Shown: positions 9,616 through 19,247, numbered from the stretch's first letter. The stretch: 64,000 nucleotides of DNA from Azonexus fungiphilus (GCF_003634965.1 NZ_RBXP01000018.1:83237-147236), one strand, 5' to 3'. A program made the numbers and translations. Notes: a model not told the origin generated them from the letters alone.

Positions 9616-10260
9616 GTGACGACCATCACCATCGCCCTCTCGAAGGGCCGCATCTTCGACGAAACCCTGCCGCTGCTGGCGGCGGCGGGTATCGTCCCGG
9701 CCGAGAATCCGGAGACCTCCCGGAAGCTGATCATCGAGACCAACCAGCCGAACGTGCGCGTCGTCATCGTTCGCGCCACCGATGTGCCGACCTACGTCCA
9801 GTACGGCGCGGCCGACATCGGTGTCGCCGGCAAGGACGTGCTGATCGAGCACGGCGGCGACGGCCTCTATGCGCCGCTCGACCTGAACATCGCCAAGTGC
9901 CGGATGATGGTCGCCGTGCCCGAAGGTTTCGACTACGCCAATGCGGTGCGCCAGGGCGCCCGGCTCAAGGTCGCCTCGAAATACATCAAGACGGCGCGCG
10001 AGCACTTCGCCGCCAAGGGCGTGCACGTCGACCTGATCAAGCTCTACGGCTCGATGGAACTGGCGCCGCTGGCCGGTCTGGCCGATGCCATCGTCGATCT
10101 GGTGTCGACCGGCGGCACGCTCAAGGCCAACAAGCTGGTCGCCGTCGAGCACATCCTCGACATTTCCTCGCGCCTGGTGGTCAACCAGGCGGCGCTCAAG
10201 GTCAAGCGCGACATCCTGCAGCCGATCATCGACGCCTTCGCGCAGGCGGTGGAGAAGTAA
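9616..10260 (+). CDS. hisG: ATP phosphoribosyltransferase, short form
   Basis: HisG joins ATP and PRPP in the first step of histidine synthesis. At 214 residues it is the short form, which lacks the C-terminal ACT-like regulatory domain and needs HisZ as partner; no hisZ is in the window. Motifs [30 protein letters not shown] and the PRPP loop [13 protein letters not shown] are clear. The start is GTG at 9616. A TAAAAT box at 9582-9587 could be a -10 element, but no good -35 is seen. hisD follows with no gap. Confidence 0.97.
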   Translation: MTTITIALSKGRIFDETLPLLAAAGIVPAENPETSRKLIIETNQPNVRVVIVRATDVPTYVQYGAADIGVAGKDVLIEHGGDGLYAPLDLNIAKCRMMVAVPEGFDYANAVRQGARLKVASKYIKTAREHFAAKGVHVDLIKLYGSMELAPLAGLADAIVDLVSTGGTLKANKLVAVEHILDISSRLVVNQAALKVKRDILQPIIDAFAQAVEK

Positions 10261-11565
10261 ATGACGATAGCCATCCAGCGTTTGTCCACGGTCGACACCG
10301 ATTTTTCGGCAAAATTGAAGACGCTGCTCGCCTTCGAGGCAGCCGCCGACGACAACATCGAACGCACCGTCGCCGCCATCCTGGCCGACGTCAAGACGCG
10401 CGGCGATGCCGCCGTGGTCGACTACAGCAACCGCTTCGACCGCCTTTCCGCTGCCTCGATGGCCGATCTCGAACTGTCGCGCGACGAACTGGAAAAGGCG
10501 CTCGCCGGACTGCCCGCCGAGCGCCGCGCCGCGCTCGAAGCGGCAGCCGGCCGCGTGCGCGCCTACCACGAGATGCAGCGGCTCGACGGCTGGTCCTACA
10601 CCGAGGCCGACGGCACCCTGCTCGGCCAGATGATCACCCCGCTCGACCGCGTCGGCCTCTACGTGCCGGGCGGCAAGGCGGCGTATCCGTCGTCGGTGTT
10701 GATGAACGCGATCCCGGCCAAGGTGGCCGGTGTCAAGGAACTGATCATGGTCGTGCCGACTCCGGGTGGCGAGCACAACCAGCTGGTGCTGGCGGCCGCC
10801 TGCCTGGCCGGCGTCGACCGCGTGTTCACCATCGGCGGCGCGCAGGCGGTCGGCGCGCTGGCCTATGGCACCGAGAGCGTACCGCAGGTGGACAAGATCG
10901 TCGGCCCGGGCAATGCCTACGTGGCGACGGCCAAGCGCCGGGTGTTCGGCATCGTCGGCATCGACATGGTCGCCGGCCCGTCGGAAATCCTGGTCGTCTC
11001 GGACGGTACCGGCAACCCCGACTGGGTGGCGATGGACCTGTTCTCTCAGGCCGAGCACGACGAACTGGCGCAATCGATCCTGATCTGTACCGACGCCGCC
11101 TTCATCGAGCGCGTCCAGGCGAGCATCGAGAAGCTGCTGCCGACGATGCCGCGTCAGGAAGTGATCCGTACCTCGCTGAGCAACCGCGGCGCTTTCATCC
11201 TGGTGCGCGACATGGACGAGGCGATTGCCATCGCCAACCGCGTCGCGCCGGAACACCTCGAACTGGCGCTCGACAACCCGGACCCATGGGTGGAAAAGAT
11301 CCACCACGCCGGCGCCATCTTCATCGGCCACTACACCTCGGAATCGCTCGGCGATTACTGTGCCGGGCCGAACCACGTGCTGCCGACCTCCGGCTCGGCG
11401 CGTTTCTCGTCGCCGCTCGGGGTTTACGACTTCCAGAAGCGGACCAGCCTGATCAAGGTATCGCCGGCCGGCGCGCAGACGCTGGGCCGCATCGCGTCCA
11501 CGCTGGCGCACGGCGAGGGCCTGCCGGCGCATGCCAAGTCGGCCGAGTTCCGGCTGGCCGACTGA
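10261..11565 (+). CDS. hisD: Histidinol dehydrogenase
   Basis: This 434-residue enzyme oxidises L-histidinol twice with NAD to histidine. Recognisable elements are [26 protein letters not shown], the zinc and catalytic region [20 protein letters not shown], and the C-terminal [20 protein letters not shown]. It abuts hisG directly. Codons 10-19 overlap a stretch (10289-10316) resembling the GTCGAC motif family plus the sequence GATTTTTCGGCAAAATT, yet the encoded N-terminus looks normal for HisD. Confidence 0.98.
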   Translation: MTIAIQRLSTVDTDFSAKLKTLLAFEAAADDNIERTVAAILADVKTRGDAAVVDYSNRFDRLSAASMADLELSRDELEKALAGLPAERRAALEAAAGRVRAYHEMQRLDGWSYTEADGTLLGQMITPLDRVGLYVPGGKAAYPSSVLMNAIPAKVAGVKELIMVVPTPGGEHNQLVLAAACLAGVDRVFTIGGAQAVGALAYGTESVPQVDKIVGPGNAYVATAKRRVFGIVGIDMVAGPSEILVVSDGTGNPDWVAMDLFSQAEHDELAQSILICTDAAFIERVQASIEKLLPTMPRQEVIRTSLSNRGAFILVRDMDEAIAIANRVAPEHLELALDNPDPWVEKIHHAGAIFIGHYTSESLGDYCAGPNHVLPTSGSARFSSPLGVYDFQKRTSLIKVSPAGAQTLGRIASTLAHGEGLPAHAKSAEFRLAD

Positions 11566-11600
11566 TTTTTCGGCAAATTCTGCGGTCGACCGTGGATTAC
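11564..11600. repeat. GTCGAC-family motif at the hisD/chromate transporter junction
   Basis: GATTTTTCGGCAAATT (11564-11579) is followed by the core CGGTCGACCG (11583-11592). The GA of the hisD stop codon and the GTG start of the next gene both fall inside this element. The 16-base AT-rich arm recurs at 23591-23606 and, with one extra A, at 10300-10316. Confidence 0.8.
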
Positions 11601-12152
11601 CCGCAAAATCCCCAGCGCCCGGATCTCCGGGCGCTTTTTTTCGCCTTCTCGTCGGTCGGCCTGTCCGGCTTCGGCGGCGTGCTGCCTTTCGCCCGGCGCA
11701 TGCTGGTCGAGCAGCGGCGCTGGCTGAGCGCCGAGGAATTCAACGCCCAGCTCGGCCTCTGCCAGTTCCTGCCCGGGCCGAACGTGGTCAACCTGGCGGT
11801 GGTCGTCGGCAAGCGCCAGGCCGGGCTGGCCGGGGCCATCGTCGCGCCGCTCGGGCTGCTTGCCGGGCCGCTGGTCATCGTCCTGCTGCTGGCGCTGCTT
11901 TACGACCGCTATGGTGAACTGCCGCTGGCCCAGTCGATGCTGCGTGGCGTCGCCGCTGCCGGTGCCGGCCTGCTCTTCGCAATGGCCTGGCGGATGGGCG
12001 CGGCACTGCGCGACAAGGCGCTGTTCCTGCCGTTCTCGGCGCTGGTCGTGCTCGGGATTGCCGGCCTGCGCTGGCCGATGCTGTGGATCATGCTCGGCGG
12101 CCTCGTCCTCTCCGGCGGGCTTGCCTGGTGGCGTCTGGGGCCGCGGCGATGA
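11592..12152 (+). CDS. Chromate transporter, N-terminal-type half (ChrA family)
   Basis: A 186-residue membrane protein of the CHR family. It shows the family block GLSGFGGVLPFARRMLVEQ followed by LCQFLPGPNVVNLAVVVG and about six membrane segments. Short CHR proteins work as two-gene pairs; the other half follows with an ATGA-type overlap. Substrate may be chromate or another oxyanion. There is no ATG; the in-frame GTG at 11592 lies in the palindrome and gives a normal N-terminus, but no clear ribosome site is seen. It is inserted between hisD and hisC. Confidence 0.85.
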   Translation: MDYPQNPQRPDLRALFFAFSSVGLSGFGGVLPFARRMLVEQRRWLSAEEFNAQLGLCQFLPGPNVVNLAVVVGKRQAGLAGAIVAPLGLLAGPLVIVLLLALLYDRYGELPLAQSMLRGVAAAGAGLLFAMAWRMGAALRDKALFLPFSALVVLGIAGLRWPMLWIMLGGLVLSGGLAWWRLGPRR

Positions 12153-12667
12153 TCGTGCTTGCGCTGTTCGTCGAGTTCGCCGTGCTGTCGTTCGTGGCCT
12201 TCGGCGGTGCCACCGCGCTGCTCCCGGAAATGCACCGGGTTGTCGTCGTCGAGCACGGCTGGCTGGACGACACCACCTTCACCCATCTCTACGCCATCGC
12301 GCAGGCGGCGCCCGGCCCGAACGTGCTGGTGGTGACGCTGATCGGCTGGAAGGTTGCCGGGCTGGCCGGGGCGCTGGCGACGACGCTGGCGATGTGCCTG
12401 CCGATGAGCGTCCTCATCTACCTGCTGATCGACCGCTGGGAGAGCTTTGCCGGCCGTCGCTGGCAGCAGGCTGTCAGCCTTGGCGTGGCACCGCTGGCGG
12501 TCGGCCTGATCTTTTCCGGGGCGACGCTGATCGCGCAGGCGGCCGGGCTGGGCTGGTCCGGCCTGGCGCTGGTCGCCACGGTCGTTGTCGTCTGCCTGAA
12601 GACGAAGCTGCATCCGCTGTGGCTGATCGGCGCCGGAGCGTTGCTCGGCGCCCTCGGTCTGGTCTGA
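12149..12667 (+). CDS. Chromate transporter, second half (ChrA family)
   Basis: This 172-residue membrane protein has the CHR features FVAFGGATALLPEMHR and IAQAAPGPNVLVVTLIGW, homologous to the first-half motif but distinct, as in other bipartite CHR pairs. ATG 12149 overlaps the TGA of the first half. About five or six hydrophobic segments are visible. Together the pair likely forms one antiparallel transporter. The gene ends 33 bases before the convergent hisC. Confidence 0.88.
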   Translation: MIVLALFVEFAVLSFVAFGGATALLPEMHRVVVVEHGWLDDTTFTHLYAIAQAAPGPNVLVVTLIGWKVAGLAGALATTLAMCLPMSVLIYLLIDRWESFAGRRWQQAVSLGVAPLAVGLIFSGATLIAQAAGLGWSGLALVATVVVVCLKTKLHPLWLIGAGALLGALGLV

Positions 12668-12699
12668 TTTTTGACCGTTTTTCGCGGTCGACCGTCAAT
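12668..12699. repeat. GTCGAC-family motif between the second chromate gene and hisC
   Basis: The whole gap between the convergent genes is AT-rich sequence containing TTTTTGACCG and then CGGTCGACCG (12685-12694) and TCAATTC. With the copy at 11564-11600 it brackets the two chromate-transporter genes. Confidence 0.75.
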
Positions 12700-13770
12700 T
12701 CAGGCCAGGATCGTCCGCAGCGCCTCGCTCAGGGCGCGGCATTCGGCGTCGCTGCCGATGGTGATGCGCAGGAACTGGTCGATGCGCGGCAGCTTGAAGT
12801 GGCGGACGATGATGTTGCGTTCGCGCAGCGCCCTGGCTAGTTCGCCGGCGTCGTGCCCGGGGTGGCGGGCGAAGATGAAGTTGGCGGCGGACGGCAGGAC
12901 CTCGAAACCCAGGCCGCCCAGGTCGGCGCTGAGCGCCTCGCGGGTGGCGACGACCGCGGCGCAGCACTGCTGGAAATAGGCTTCGTCCTCGATCGCGGCG
13001 ACGGCCCCGACGATCGCCAGGCGGTCGAGCGGGTAGGAGTTGAAACTGTTCTTGACCCGCTCCAGCGCCTCGATCAGGTCCGGATGGCCGACCGCGAAGC
13101 CGACCCGCAGCCCGGCCAGCGAGCGCGACTTGGACAGCGTGTGCACGACCAGCAGGTTGTCGTGGCGCTGGGTCAGCGGGATCGCGCTGGTGCCGCCGAA
13201 ATCGACGTAGGCCTCGTCGACGAGCACCACCGAATCGGGGTTGGCGGCGACGATGCGTTCGATCGCGGCGAGCGGCAGCAGGCGGCCGGTCGGGGCGTTC
13301 GGGTTGGCGATCAGGATGCCGCCGTTGGCGACCCCGCAGTAGTCGGCCGGATTGATCGAGAAGTCGGCGGCGAGCGGCACGGCGACGTGGTCGACGCCGT
13401 AGAGTCCGCAGTACACCGGGTAGAAGCTGTAGGTGATGTCCGGGAAGAGGAGCGGTGCGTCGTGCTTGAGCAGCGCCTGGAAAGCGTGCGCCAGTACCTC
13501 GTCGGAACCGTTGCCGACGAAGACCTCGCGCGTCGTCACGCCGTGGCGCGCGGCGATCGCCTGCTTGAGCAGGTCGGCGTTGGGGTCCGGGTAGAGGCGC
13601 AGGCGGGCGCCGTCGTCGCCGAGTTCGGCGCGGATCGCCTCGACCACCCGCGGCGACGGCGGGCAGGGATGCTCGTTGGTATTGAGCTTGATCAGGTTGG
13701 CGATCTTGGGCTGTTCGCCCGGGACGTAGGGGGTGAGGTCGCGGGCGACCTGGCTCCAGAAGCGGCTCAT
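12700..13770 (-). CDS. hisC: Histidinol-phosphate aminotransferase
   Basis: This 356-residue PLP enzyme converts imidazole-acetol phosphate to histidinol phosphate. Features: [37 protein letters not shown], and the PLP-lysine region [16 protein letters not shown]. It is encoded on the minus strand between hisD and hisB, whereas in related operons hisC runs with its neighbours, so it seems inverted in place. Its 5' end faces hisB across 77 bases. Confidence 0.97.
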   Translation of the reverse strand: MSRFWSQVARDLTPYVPGEQPKIANLIKLNTNEHPCPPSPRVVEAIRAELGDDGARLRLYPDPNADLLKQAIAARHGVTTREVFVGNGSDEVLAHAFQALLKHDAPLLFPDITYSFYPVYCGLYGVDHVAVPLAADFSINPADYCGVANGGILIANPNAPTGRLLPLAAIERIVAANPDSVVLVDEAYVDFGGTSAIPLTQRHDNLLVVHTLSKSRSLAGLRVGFAVGHPDLIEALERVKNSFNSYPLDRLAIVGAVAAIEDEAYFQQCCAAVVATREALSADLGGLGFEVLPSAANFIFARHPGHDAGELARALRERNIIVRHFKLPRIDQFLRITIGSDAECRALSEALRTILA

Positions 13771-13805
13771 CGGCTATTCACGGAAGGCGTAAAAATGAGG
13801 CGAAA

Positions 13806-13814
13806 TGGTATCAT
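13806..13814 (+). promoter_or_regulatory. Possible extended -10 promoter of hisB-operon
   Basis: TGGTATCAT fits an extended -10 (TGn-TATAAT type) 33 bases before the hisB ATG. No convincing -35 is present. A promoter is needed here because hisC points the other way. Confidence 0.4.
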
Positions 13815-13847
13815 GCCCCTCCGTTCCAACGATTTTTAGCCAAGTCC

Positions 13848-14435
13848 ATGCGGCAAGCCGAAGTCACTCGCAATACCCTGGAAACCCAGATCACCGTCAA
13901 GCTCAACCTCGATGGCAGCGGCCAGGGCAAGTTCGCCACCGGCGTTCCCTTCCTCGATCACATGCTCGACCAGATTGCCCGGCACGGCCTGATCGACCTC
14001 GACATCGACGCCAAGGGCGACCTGCACATCGACGCGCATCACACCGTCGAGGACATCGGCATCACGCTCGGTCAGGCGCTGGCGAAGGCCTGGGGCGACA
14101 AGAAGGGACTGACCCGCTACGGCCACAGCTACGTGCCGCTCGACGAGGCGCTGTCGCGCGTCGTCATCGACCTGTCCGGCCGTCCCGGACTCGAGTTCAA
14201 TGTCGATTTCGTGCGCGCCGCGATCGGTCAGTTCGACGTCGATCTGGTCTCCGAATTCTTCCACGGTCTGGTCAATCACGCCGGCATGACGCTGCACATC
14301 GACAACCTGCGCGGCAAGAACGCGCACCACCAGGCCGAGACCGTGTTCAAGGCCTTCGGCCGGGCGCTGCGCATGGCGGTGACGCCGGATGCGCGGATGG
14401 CCGGCTGCATGCCGTCGACCAAGGGCACGCTGTGA
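13848..14435 (+). CDS. hisB: Imidazoleglycerol-phosphate dehydratase
   Basis: This 195-residue monofunctional HisB carries the two metal-binding histidine clusters [11 protein letters not shown] and [11 protein letters not shown] in the first half and [14 protein letters not shown] and [19 protein letters not shown] in the second. It dehydrates imidazole glycerol phosphate to imidazole acetol phosphate. It overlaps hisH by one base (TGATG). It is now the first gene of the hisBHAFIE-hinT-tat run. Confidence 0.98.
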   Translation: MRQAEVTRNTLETQITVKLNLDGSGQGKFATGVPFLDHMLDQIARHGLIDLDIDAKGDLHIDAHHTVEDIGITLGQALAKAWGDKKGLTRYGHSYVPLDEALSRVVIDLSGRPGLEFNVDFVRAAIGQFDVDLVSEFFHGLVNHAGMTLHIDNLRGKNAHHQAETVFKAFGRALRMAVTPDARMAGCMPSTKGTL

Positions 14436-15076
14436 TGGCTGGCCGGACGATCGCCGTCATCGACTACGGCATGGGCAATCTGCGCTCGGCCGCCAAGGCG
14501 GTCGAGCATGTTGCCGCAGGCGCCACCGTCGTCGTCACCGCCGATCCGGCAGTGGTTGCCGCCGCCGAGCGTGTCGTCTTCCCCGGCCAGGGGGCGATGC
14601 CCGACTGCATGCGCGAGCTCGATGCCCGCGGCCTGCGCGAGGCGGTGTTGCAGGCCGCCCGCGAGAAGCCCTTCCTCGGTATCTGCGTTGGCGAACAGAT
14701 GTTGTTCGAGCGCAGCGAAGAAGGCGATGTCGCCGGCCTCGGCGTTTTCCCCGGCGTCGTCCGGCGTTTCCCGGAAGCCCGCATGGTCGGTGCCGACGGC
14801 CTGCGCCTGAAGGTGCCGCACATGGGCTGGAACGAGGTCCGCCAGCGGCCGCACGCGCTGTGGGCGGGGATCGCCGATGGCGCCCGCTTCTACTTCGTGC
14901 ACAGCTACTGCGTGCAGGATATCGATCCGGCGCTGACCGCCGGCACCACCGACTACGGCCTGCCCTTTACCTGTGCGGTGGCGCGGGATAATATCTTCGC
15001 GGTCCAGTTCCACCCCGAGAAAAGCGCCCGCGACGGCCTGCAGCTCCTGAAGAATTTCGTCGAATGGCGCCCGTGA
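14435..15076 (+). CDS. hisH: Imidazole glycerol phosphate synthase, glutaminase subunit
   Basis: This 213-residue class I amidotransferase has nucleophile Cys84 in FLGICVGEQML and the His-Glu pair in AVQFHPEKS. It hydrolyses glutamine and channels ammonia to HisF. The N-terminus IAVIDYGMGNLRS is typical. The start ATG shares its A with the hisB stop. Many HisH proteins have GICLG; here it is GICVG. Confidence 0.97.
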   Translation: MAGRTIAVIDYGMGNLRSAAKAVEHVAAGATVVVTADPAVVAAAERVVFPGQGAMPDCMRELDARGLREAVLQAAREKPFLGICVGEQMLFERSEEGDVAGLGVFPGVVRRFPEARMVGADGLRLKVPHMGWNEVRQRPHALWAGIADGARFYFVHSYCVQDIDPALTAGTTDYGLPFTCAVARDNIFAVQFHPEKSARDGLQLLKNFVEWRP

Positions 15077-15114
15077 TTCGCGCCGGCCGAATTTTCCCTC
15101 TCCGTTGAATTCCC

Positions 15115-15855
15115 ATGCTGATCATCCCCGCAATCGACCTGAAGGACGGACAATGCGTCCGCCTCAAACAGGGCCTGATGGAACAGGCCACCGTCTTCTC
15201 CGAGAGCCCTGCCGAACAGGCGCGGCACTGGCTTGATCAGGGCGCCCGCCGGCTGCATCTGGTGGACCTCAACGGCGCCTTCGCCGGCAAGCCGAAGAAC
15301 GCCGCGGCGATCAAGGCGATCCTGGCCGAAGTCGGCAGTGAAATCCCGGTCCAGCTCGGCGGCGGCATCCGCGACCTCGACACCATCGAGGCCTGCCTCG
15401 ACGGCGGCCTTTCCTACGTGATCATCGGCACCGCGGCGGTCAAGAATCCCGGCTTCCTGCACGACGCCTGCACCGCCTTCCCCGGTCACATCATCGTCGG
15501 CCTCGACGCCAAGGACGGCAAGGTGGCGACCGACGGCTGGTCGAAGCTGACCGGCCACGACGTCGTCGATCTCGGCAAGAAGTACGAGGACTACGGCGTC
15601 GAGTCGATCATCTACACCGACATCGGCCGCGACGGCATGCTCTCCGGCATCAACATCGAAGCCACCGTGCGCCTGGCGCAGGCGCTGACGATTCCGGTGA
15701 TCGCCTCGGGCGGCCTGTCCAACCTCGACGACATCCGCAATCTGTGCGCGGTCGAAGGCGAGGGCGTCGTCGGCACCATCGCCGGTCGCGCCGTCTATGA
15801 CGGTTCGCTCGACTTCAAGGCGGCGCAGCAACTCGCCGACGAGCTGGGCGCCTGA
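15115..15855 (+). CDS. hisA: Phosphoribosylformimino-5-aminoimidazole carboxamide ribotide isomerase
   Basis: This 246-residue (beta/alpha)8 barrel has the N-terminal half active-site aspartate in [15 protein letters not shown] and the second in [12 protein letters not shown]. It isomerises ProFAR to PRFAR. The gene follows hisH after 38 bases and overlaps hisF by one base. Confidence 0.98.
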   Translation: MLIIPAIDLKDGQCVRLKQGLMEQATVFSESPAEQARHWLDQGARRLHLVDLNGAFAGKPKNAAAIKAILAEVGSEIPVQLGGGIRDLDTIEACLDGGLSYVIIGTAAVKNPGFLHDACTAFPGHIIVGLDAKDGKVATDGWSKLTGHDVVDLGKKYEDYGVESIIYTDIGRDGMLSGINIEATVRLAQALTIPVIASGGLSNLDDIRNLCAVEGEGVVGTIAGRAVYDGSLDFKAAQQLADELGA

Positions 15856-16613
15856 TGCTCGCCAAGCGCATCATTCCCTGCCTCGACGTCACCGCTGGCC
15901 GCGTCGTCAAGGGCACCAACTTCGTCGGCCTGCGCGACGCCGGCGACCCGATCGAGATCGCCCGCCGCTACAACGAGCAGGGCGCCGACGAAGTCACCTT
16001 CCTCGACATCACCGCTTCCAGCGACCAGCGCGACATCATCCTGCACATCGTCGAAGCCTGCGCCGAGCAGGTCTTCATCCCGCTGACCGTCGGCGGTGGC
16101 GTGCGCAAGGTGGAAGACGTGCGTCGCCTGCTCAACGCTGGCGCCGACAAGGTGTCGATGAATACCGCCGCGGTGCAGAACCCGGACCTGGTCTTCGATG
16201 CCTCGAGCAAGGTCGGCTCGCAGTGCATCGTCGTCGCCATCGACGCCAAGCAGACCGCGCCGGGGCAGTGGCATGTGTTCACCCACGGCGGTCGCAACGA
16301 TACCGGGATGTCGGCGGTTGAATGGGCGAAAAAGGTGGAAATGCTCGGCGCCGGCGAGATCCTGCTGACCAGCATGGACCGTGACGGCACCAAGAACGGT
16401 TTCGACCTGGCGCTGACCCGCGCCGTCTCGGATGCGGTGAAGATTCCGGTGATCGCCTCGGGCGGCGTCGGCAACCTGCAGCATCTCGCCGACGGGGTCA
16501 GCGAAGGCCGTGCCGACGCGGTGCTCGCCGCCTCCATCTTCCACTTCGGTGAATACACCGTGCGCCAGGCCAAGGAATACATGGCGGCACGCGGCATCGA
16601 AGTCCGTCTCTGA
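15855..16613 (+). CDS. hisF: Imidazole glycerol phosphate synthase, cyclase subunit
   Basis: This 252-residue barrel paralogue of HisA has catalytic aspartates in [15 protein letters not shown] and [12 protein letters not shown]. With HisH it forms imidazole glycerol phosphate and AICAR. Its ATG overlaps the hisA stop. It is followed by a 26-base spacer containing a partial GTCGAC motif. Confidence 0.98.
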   Translation: MLAKRIIPCLDVTAGRVVKGTNFVGLRDAGDPIEIARRYNEQGADEVTFLDITASSDQRDIILHIVEACAEQVFIPLTVGGGVRKVEDVRRLLNAGADKVSMNTAAVQNPDLVFDASSKVGSQCIVVAIDAKQTAPGQWHVFTHGGRNDTGMSAVEWAKKVEMLGAGEILLTSMDRDGTKNGFDLALTRAVSDAVKIPVIASGGVGNLQHLADGVSEGRADAVLAASIFHFGEYTVRQAKEYMAARGIEVRL

Positions 16614-16623
16614 CGGTCGACTG
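16614..16623. repeat. Degenerate GTCGAC-family core between hisF and hisI
   Basis: CGGTCGACTG directly after the hisF stop, one mismatch from CGGTCGACCG, followed by AAAAGCGAAAAATGG. It may be a decayed family member. Confidence 0.5.
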
Positions 16624-16639
16624 CCCGGAAAAGCGAAAA

Positions 16640-17038
16640 ATGGCCGATCTCGACAACGCGCTGCCCTGGCTCGACGCCCTCAAGTGGGACGCCGACGGGA
16701 TGATTCCGGCGATCGCCCAGGATGAAGCCGGGCGCATCGTCATGTTCGCCTGGATGAACCGCGAATCGCTGCTGGAAACGGTGCGCTGCGGCAACGCGGT
16801 ATACTGGTCGCGTTCGCGCCGGCGCCTGTGGCGCAAGGGCGAGGAGTCCGGGCACTGGCAGCGGATCCGCTCGATCCGCACCGACTGCGACGGCGACGTG
16901 CTCCTGCTCGAGGTCGAGCAGGTCGGCGGCATTGCCTGCCACACCGGCCGCGAAAGCTGTTTTTTCAACGAGTTGCAAGGGGAACGCTGGGTTCCCGTCG
17001 ATCCGGTTCTGAAAGACCCGAAGGACATCTACCAATGA
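16640..17038 (+). CDS. hisI: Phosphoribosyl-AMP cyclohydrolase
   Basis: This 132-residue monofunctional enzyme opens the adenine ring of PR-AMP. Signatures: [37 protein letters not shown], the metal-binding [13 protein letters not shown] and [10 protein letters not shown]. It overlaps hisE by four bases (ATGA). Confidence 0.98.
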   Translation: MADLDNALPWLDALKWDADGMIPAIAQDEAGRIVMFAWMNRESLLETVRCGNAVYWSRSRRRLWRKGEESGHWQRIRSIRTDCDGDVLLLEVEQVGGIACHTGRESCFFNELQGERWVPVDPVLKDPKDIYQ

Positions 17039-17364
17039 GCACGCACGACATCCTGCACCGCCTGTCCGATACCCTGGCCTCGCGCCGCCACGCCGATCCG
17101 GAGAAATCCTACACGGCCAAGCTGTTCTCGGAAGGCCCGGACTCGATCCTCAAGAAGATCGGCGAGGAATGCGCCGAGCTGATCATGGCCGGCAAGGACG
17201 GCAAGCGCCTCAACATCGTCCGCGAATCGACCGATGTCGTCTATCACATCCTCGTCCTGCTCGCCTTCTACGGCCTGTCGATCGAGGACGTGTCCCAGGA
17301 AATGCGCCGTCGCGAAGGCATTTCCGGCATCGACGAGAAGGCCTCGCGGAGCGCCGGCAAGTGA
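17035..17364 (+). CDS. hisE: Phosphoribosyl-ATP pyrophosphatase
   Basis: This 109-residue all-alpha enzyme hydrolyses PR-ATP to PR-AMP. The MazG-like metal site is visible in [12 protein letters not shown] and [17 protein letters not shown] 17035 overlaps the end of hisI; the longer open frame upstream lies within hisI and is rejected. Its stop overlaps the GTG start of hinT. Confidence 0.97.
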   Translation: MSTHDILHRLSDTLASRRHADPEKSYTAKLFSEGPDSILKKIGEECAELIMAGKDGKRLNIVRESTDVVYHILVLLAFYGLSIEDVSQEMRRREGISGIDEKASRSAGK

Positions 17365-17711
17365 GCGACTGCCTGTTCTGCAAGATCGTCGCCGGGCAGA
17401 TTCCGGCGCAGAAGGTCTACGAGGACGAGCTGGTGCTCGCCTTCCGCGACATTCATCCGCAGCGGCCGGTTCATATTCTCGTCATCCCGAAGAAGCACAT
17501 TACCTCGCTGGCCACGGCGGCGGCAGACGACGCCGGGGTGCTCGGCCGGATGCTGGTCAAGGCCAACGAAATCGCGGTCGCCGAAGGCAGTCCCGGCGGC
17601 TTCCGTGTCATCATCAACACCGGCGAGATCGGGCAGCAGGAAGTGCCCCATCTGCACATGCACATCGTGGGCGGACCGCAACCGGTCGGCCCGATGCTCA
17701 AGCGAATCTAG
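17361..17711 (+). CDS. hinT: HIT-family purine nucleoside phosphoramidase (HinT-like)
   Basis: This 116-residue HIT protein has the catalytic triad HLHMHIVGG and the N-terminal [19 protein letters not shown]. Such enzymes hydrolyse adenosine phosphoramidates. It starts with GTG at 17361, overlapping the hisE stop. The placement his-hinT-tat is common in betaproteobacteria. Confidence 0.95.
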   Translation: MSDCLFCKIVAGQIPAQKVYEDELVLAFRDIHPQRPVHILVIPKKHITSLATAAADDAGVLGRMLVKANEIAVAEGSPGGFRVIINTGEIGQQEVPHLHMHIVGGPQPVGPMLKRI

Positions 17712-17722
17712 GAGACATCATC

Positions 17723-17953
17723 ATGGGTAGTTTTTCCATCTGGCACTGGCTGATCGTTCTGGTCATCGTCATGCTCGTTTTCGGCACCAAGAAGCTGCGC
17801 AACGTCGGCCAGGACCTCGGCGGCGCGGTCAAGGGCTTCAAGGACGGCATGAAGGAAGCCAACGCCGACAAGCCGGCCGACGCTGCCCAGCCGACGCAGC
17901 AGGTGAGCGGCGAGACGATCGACGTCGAGGTCAAGGAAAAGACCAAGTCCTGA
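17723..17953 (+). CDS. tatA: Sec-independent translocase subunit TatA
   Basis: A 76-residue protein with the TatA layout: short N-terminus, one membrane helix (about residues 5-21), the FGTKKLR hinge, an amphipathic helix ([19 protein letters not shown]) and a charged tail. TatA forms the variable pore for folded twin-arginine substrates, such as CcoG-associated or other cofactor proteins. A strong AGGAGA site precedes the ATG. Confidence 0.97.
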   Translation: MGSFSIWHWLIVLVIVMLVFGTKKLRNVGQDLGGAVKGFKDGMKEANADKPADAAQPTQQVSGETIDVEVKEKTKS

Positions 17954-17959
17954 CCTTCC

Positions 17960-17980
17960 GGGCGGGTTTTCCGCCCGCCC
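17960..17980 (+). promoter_or_regulatory. GC hairpin between tatA and tatB
   Basis: GGGCGGG, a 7-base loop TTTTCCG, CCCGCCC. No T-run follows, so it is not a classic terminator. A stable hairpin after tatA may protect the tatA transcript end and help raise TatA over TatB; this is inference. Confidence 0.6.
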
Positions 17981-17996
17981 GTTCCCGGTAATTTTC

Positions 17997-18395
17997 ATGT
18001 TCGACATCGGCTTTTCCGAATTGATGGTGATCGGCGTCGTCGCGCTGCTGGTCATCGGTCCCGAGCGCCTGCCCAAGGTGGCGCGGACGCTCGGCCACCT
18101 GCTCGGGCGCGCCCAGCGCTATGTGAACGACGTCAAGTCGGACATCAACCGCGAGATGCAGCTCGACGAGTTGCGCAAGCTGCAGTCGCAGGTCAGCGAC
18201 TCGGCCCGTTCGCTCGAGGATTCGGTGCGCAAGGAATACGACGCGGTGCGTAGCGGCGTGTCCACGCCGGTCCAGGCCGCCGTCGCCGATCTCGAGGCGA
18301 CTGCCCGCCAGCTCGAGCAGGATGCCGCCGCCCCGCCGCCGGCCGTCGACACCGCCGCGCCGTCCCATCCCGACAAGCCGGTCAGCAACGCATGA
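17997..18395 (+). CDS. tatB: Sec-independent translocase subunit TatB
   Basis: A 132-residue protein with the TatB N-terminus MFDIGFSELMVIGVVALLVIGPERLP, longer amphipathic helix and acidic/coiled tail. TatB and TatC form the receptor for twin-arginine signal peptides. The Glu at residue 8 in the membrane segment, conserved in TatB, is present. It overlaps tatC by ATGA. Confidence 0.97.
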   Translation: MFDIGFSELMVIGVVALLVIGPERLPKVARTLGHLLGRAQRYVNDVKSDINREMQLDELRKLQSQVSDSARSLEDSVRKEYDAVRSGVSTPVQAAVADLEATARQLEQDAAAPPPAVDTAAPSHPDKPVSNA

Positions 18396-19240
18396 GCGAA
18401 TCCCTGCAGGAAGACTCCTTCATCTCCCATCTGGTCGAGCTGCGCGATCGCGTCTTGCGCAGCCTGATCGCGATTGCCGTCGTCTTCGGCGCGCTGGCCA
18501 TCTATCCCGGTCCCGGCGCGATCTACGACATCCTGGCGGCGCCGTTGACGGCCGCCTTGCCCGAAGGGACGAAAATGGTCGCGATCGGCGTCATCACGCC
18601 GTTCATGGTGCCGCTCAAGGTGACCGCCATGGTCGCCTTCGTGCTCGCCCTGCCTTATGTGCTTTTCCAGGCCTGGGCGTTCGTCGCGCCCGGGCTGTAT
18701 GCGCATGAACGCCGCCTGGGCGTGCCGCTGATCATTTCGAGCACGGTGCTGTTCCTGCTCGGGATGGCCTTCTGCTACTTCTTCGTCTTCGGCCAGGTCT
18801 TTCATTTCATCGCCAGTTTTGCGCCGAAGAGCATCACCCCGGCGCCGGACATCGAGGCTTACCTGTCCTTCGTGATGACGATGTTCATGGCCTTCGGCCT
18901 GTCCTTCGAGGTGCCGGTGGCGCTCGTCGTCATGGTCAAGCTCGGTGTCGTCCAGGTCGCCAAGCTGCGCGAGTGGCGTTCCTATTTCATCGTCGGCGCC
19001 TTCGTCGTCGCCGCCGTGGTCACGCCGCCGGATGTCGTCTCGCAGCTGGCGCTGGCGATCCCGATGTGCCTGCTCTACGAGCTCGGCATCCTGGCTGCCA
19101 GCCTGGTCACGCGCAGCCCGACGCGGGCCGAGGTCGACGCTGCCACGGTCGACGCCGCCCAGACGGCAAAAACCGGCGCCGAGATGGACGCCGAACTGGA
19201 CCGCGCCGAGGCCGAATTCCGCAAGCTCGACGGCAACTGA
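18392..19240 (+). CDS. tatC: Sec-independent translocase subunit TatC
   Basis: This 282-residue protein has six membrane segments and the TatC patterns FISHLVELRDRVLRS, YVLFQAWAFVAPGLYAHERR and FGLSFEVPV. It recognises the twin-arginine motif. The C-terminal tail (about residues 245-282) is long and acidic. It ends only 7 bases from the convergent amidotransferase gene, with no terminator visible. Confidence 0.98.
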   Translation: MSESLQEDSFISHLVELRDRVLRSLIAIAVVFGALAIYPGPGAIYDILAAPLTAALPEGTKMVAIGVITPFMVPLKVTAMVAFVLALPYVLFQAWAFVAPGLYAHERRLGVPLIISSTVLFLLGMAFCYFFVFGQVFHFIASFAPKSITPAPDIEAYLSFVMTMFMAFGLSFEVPVALVVMVKLGVVQVAKLREWRSYFIVGAFVVAAVVTPPDVVSQLALAIPMCLLYELGILAASLVTRSPTRAEVDAATVDAAQTAKTGAEMDAELDRAEAEFRKLDGN

Positions 19241-19247
19241 GGCCGGC

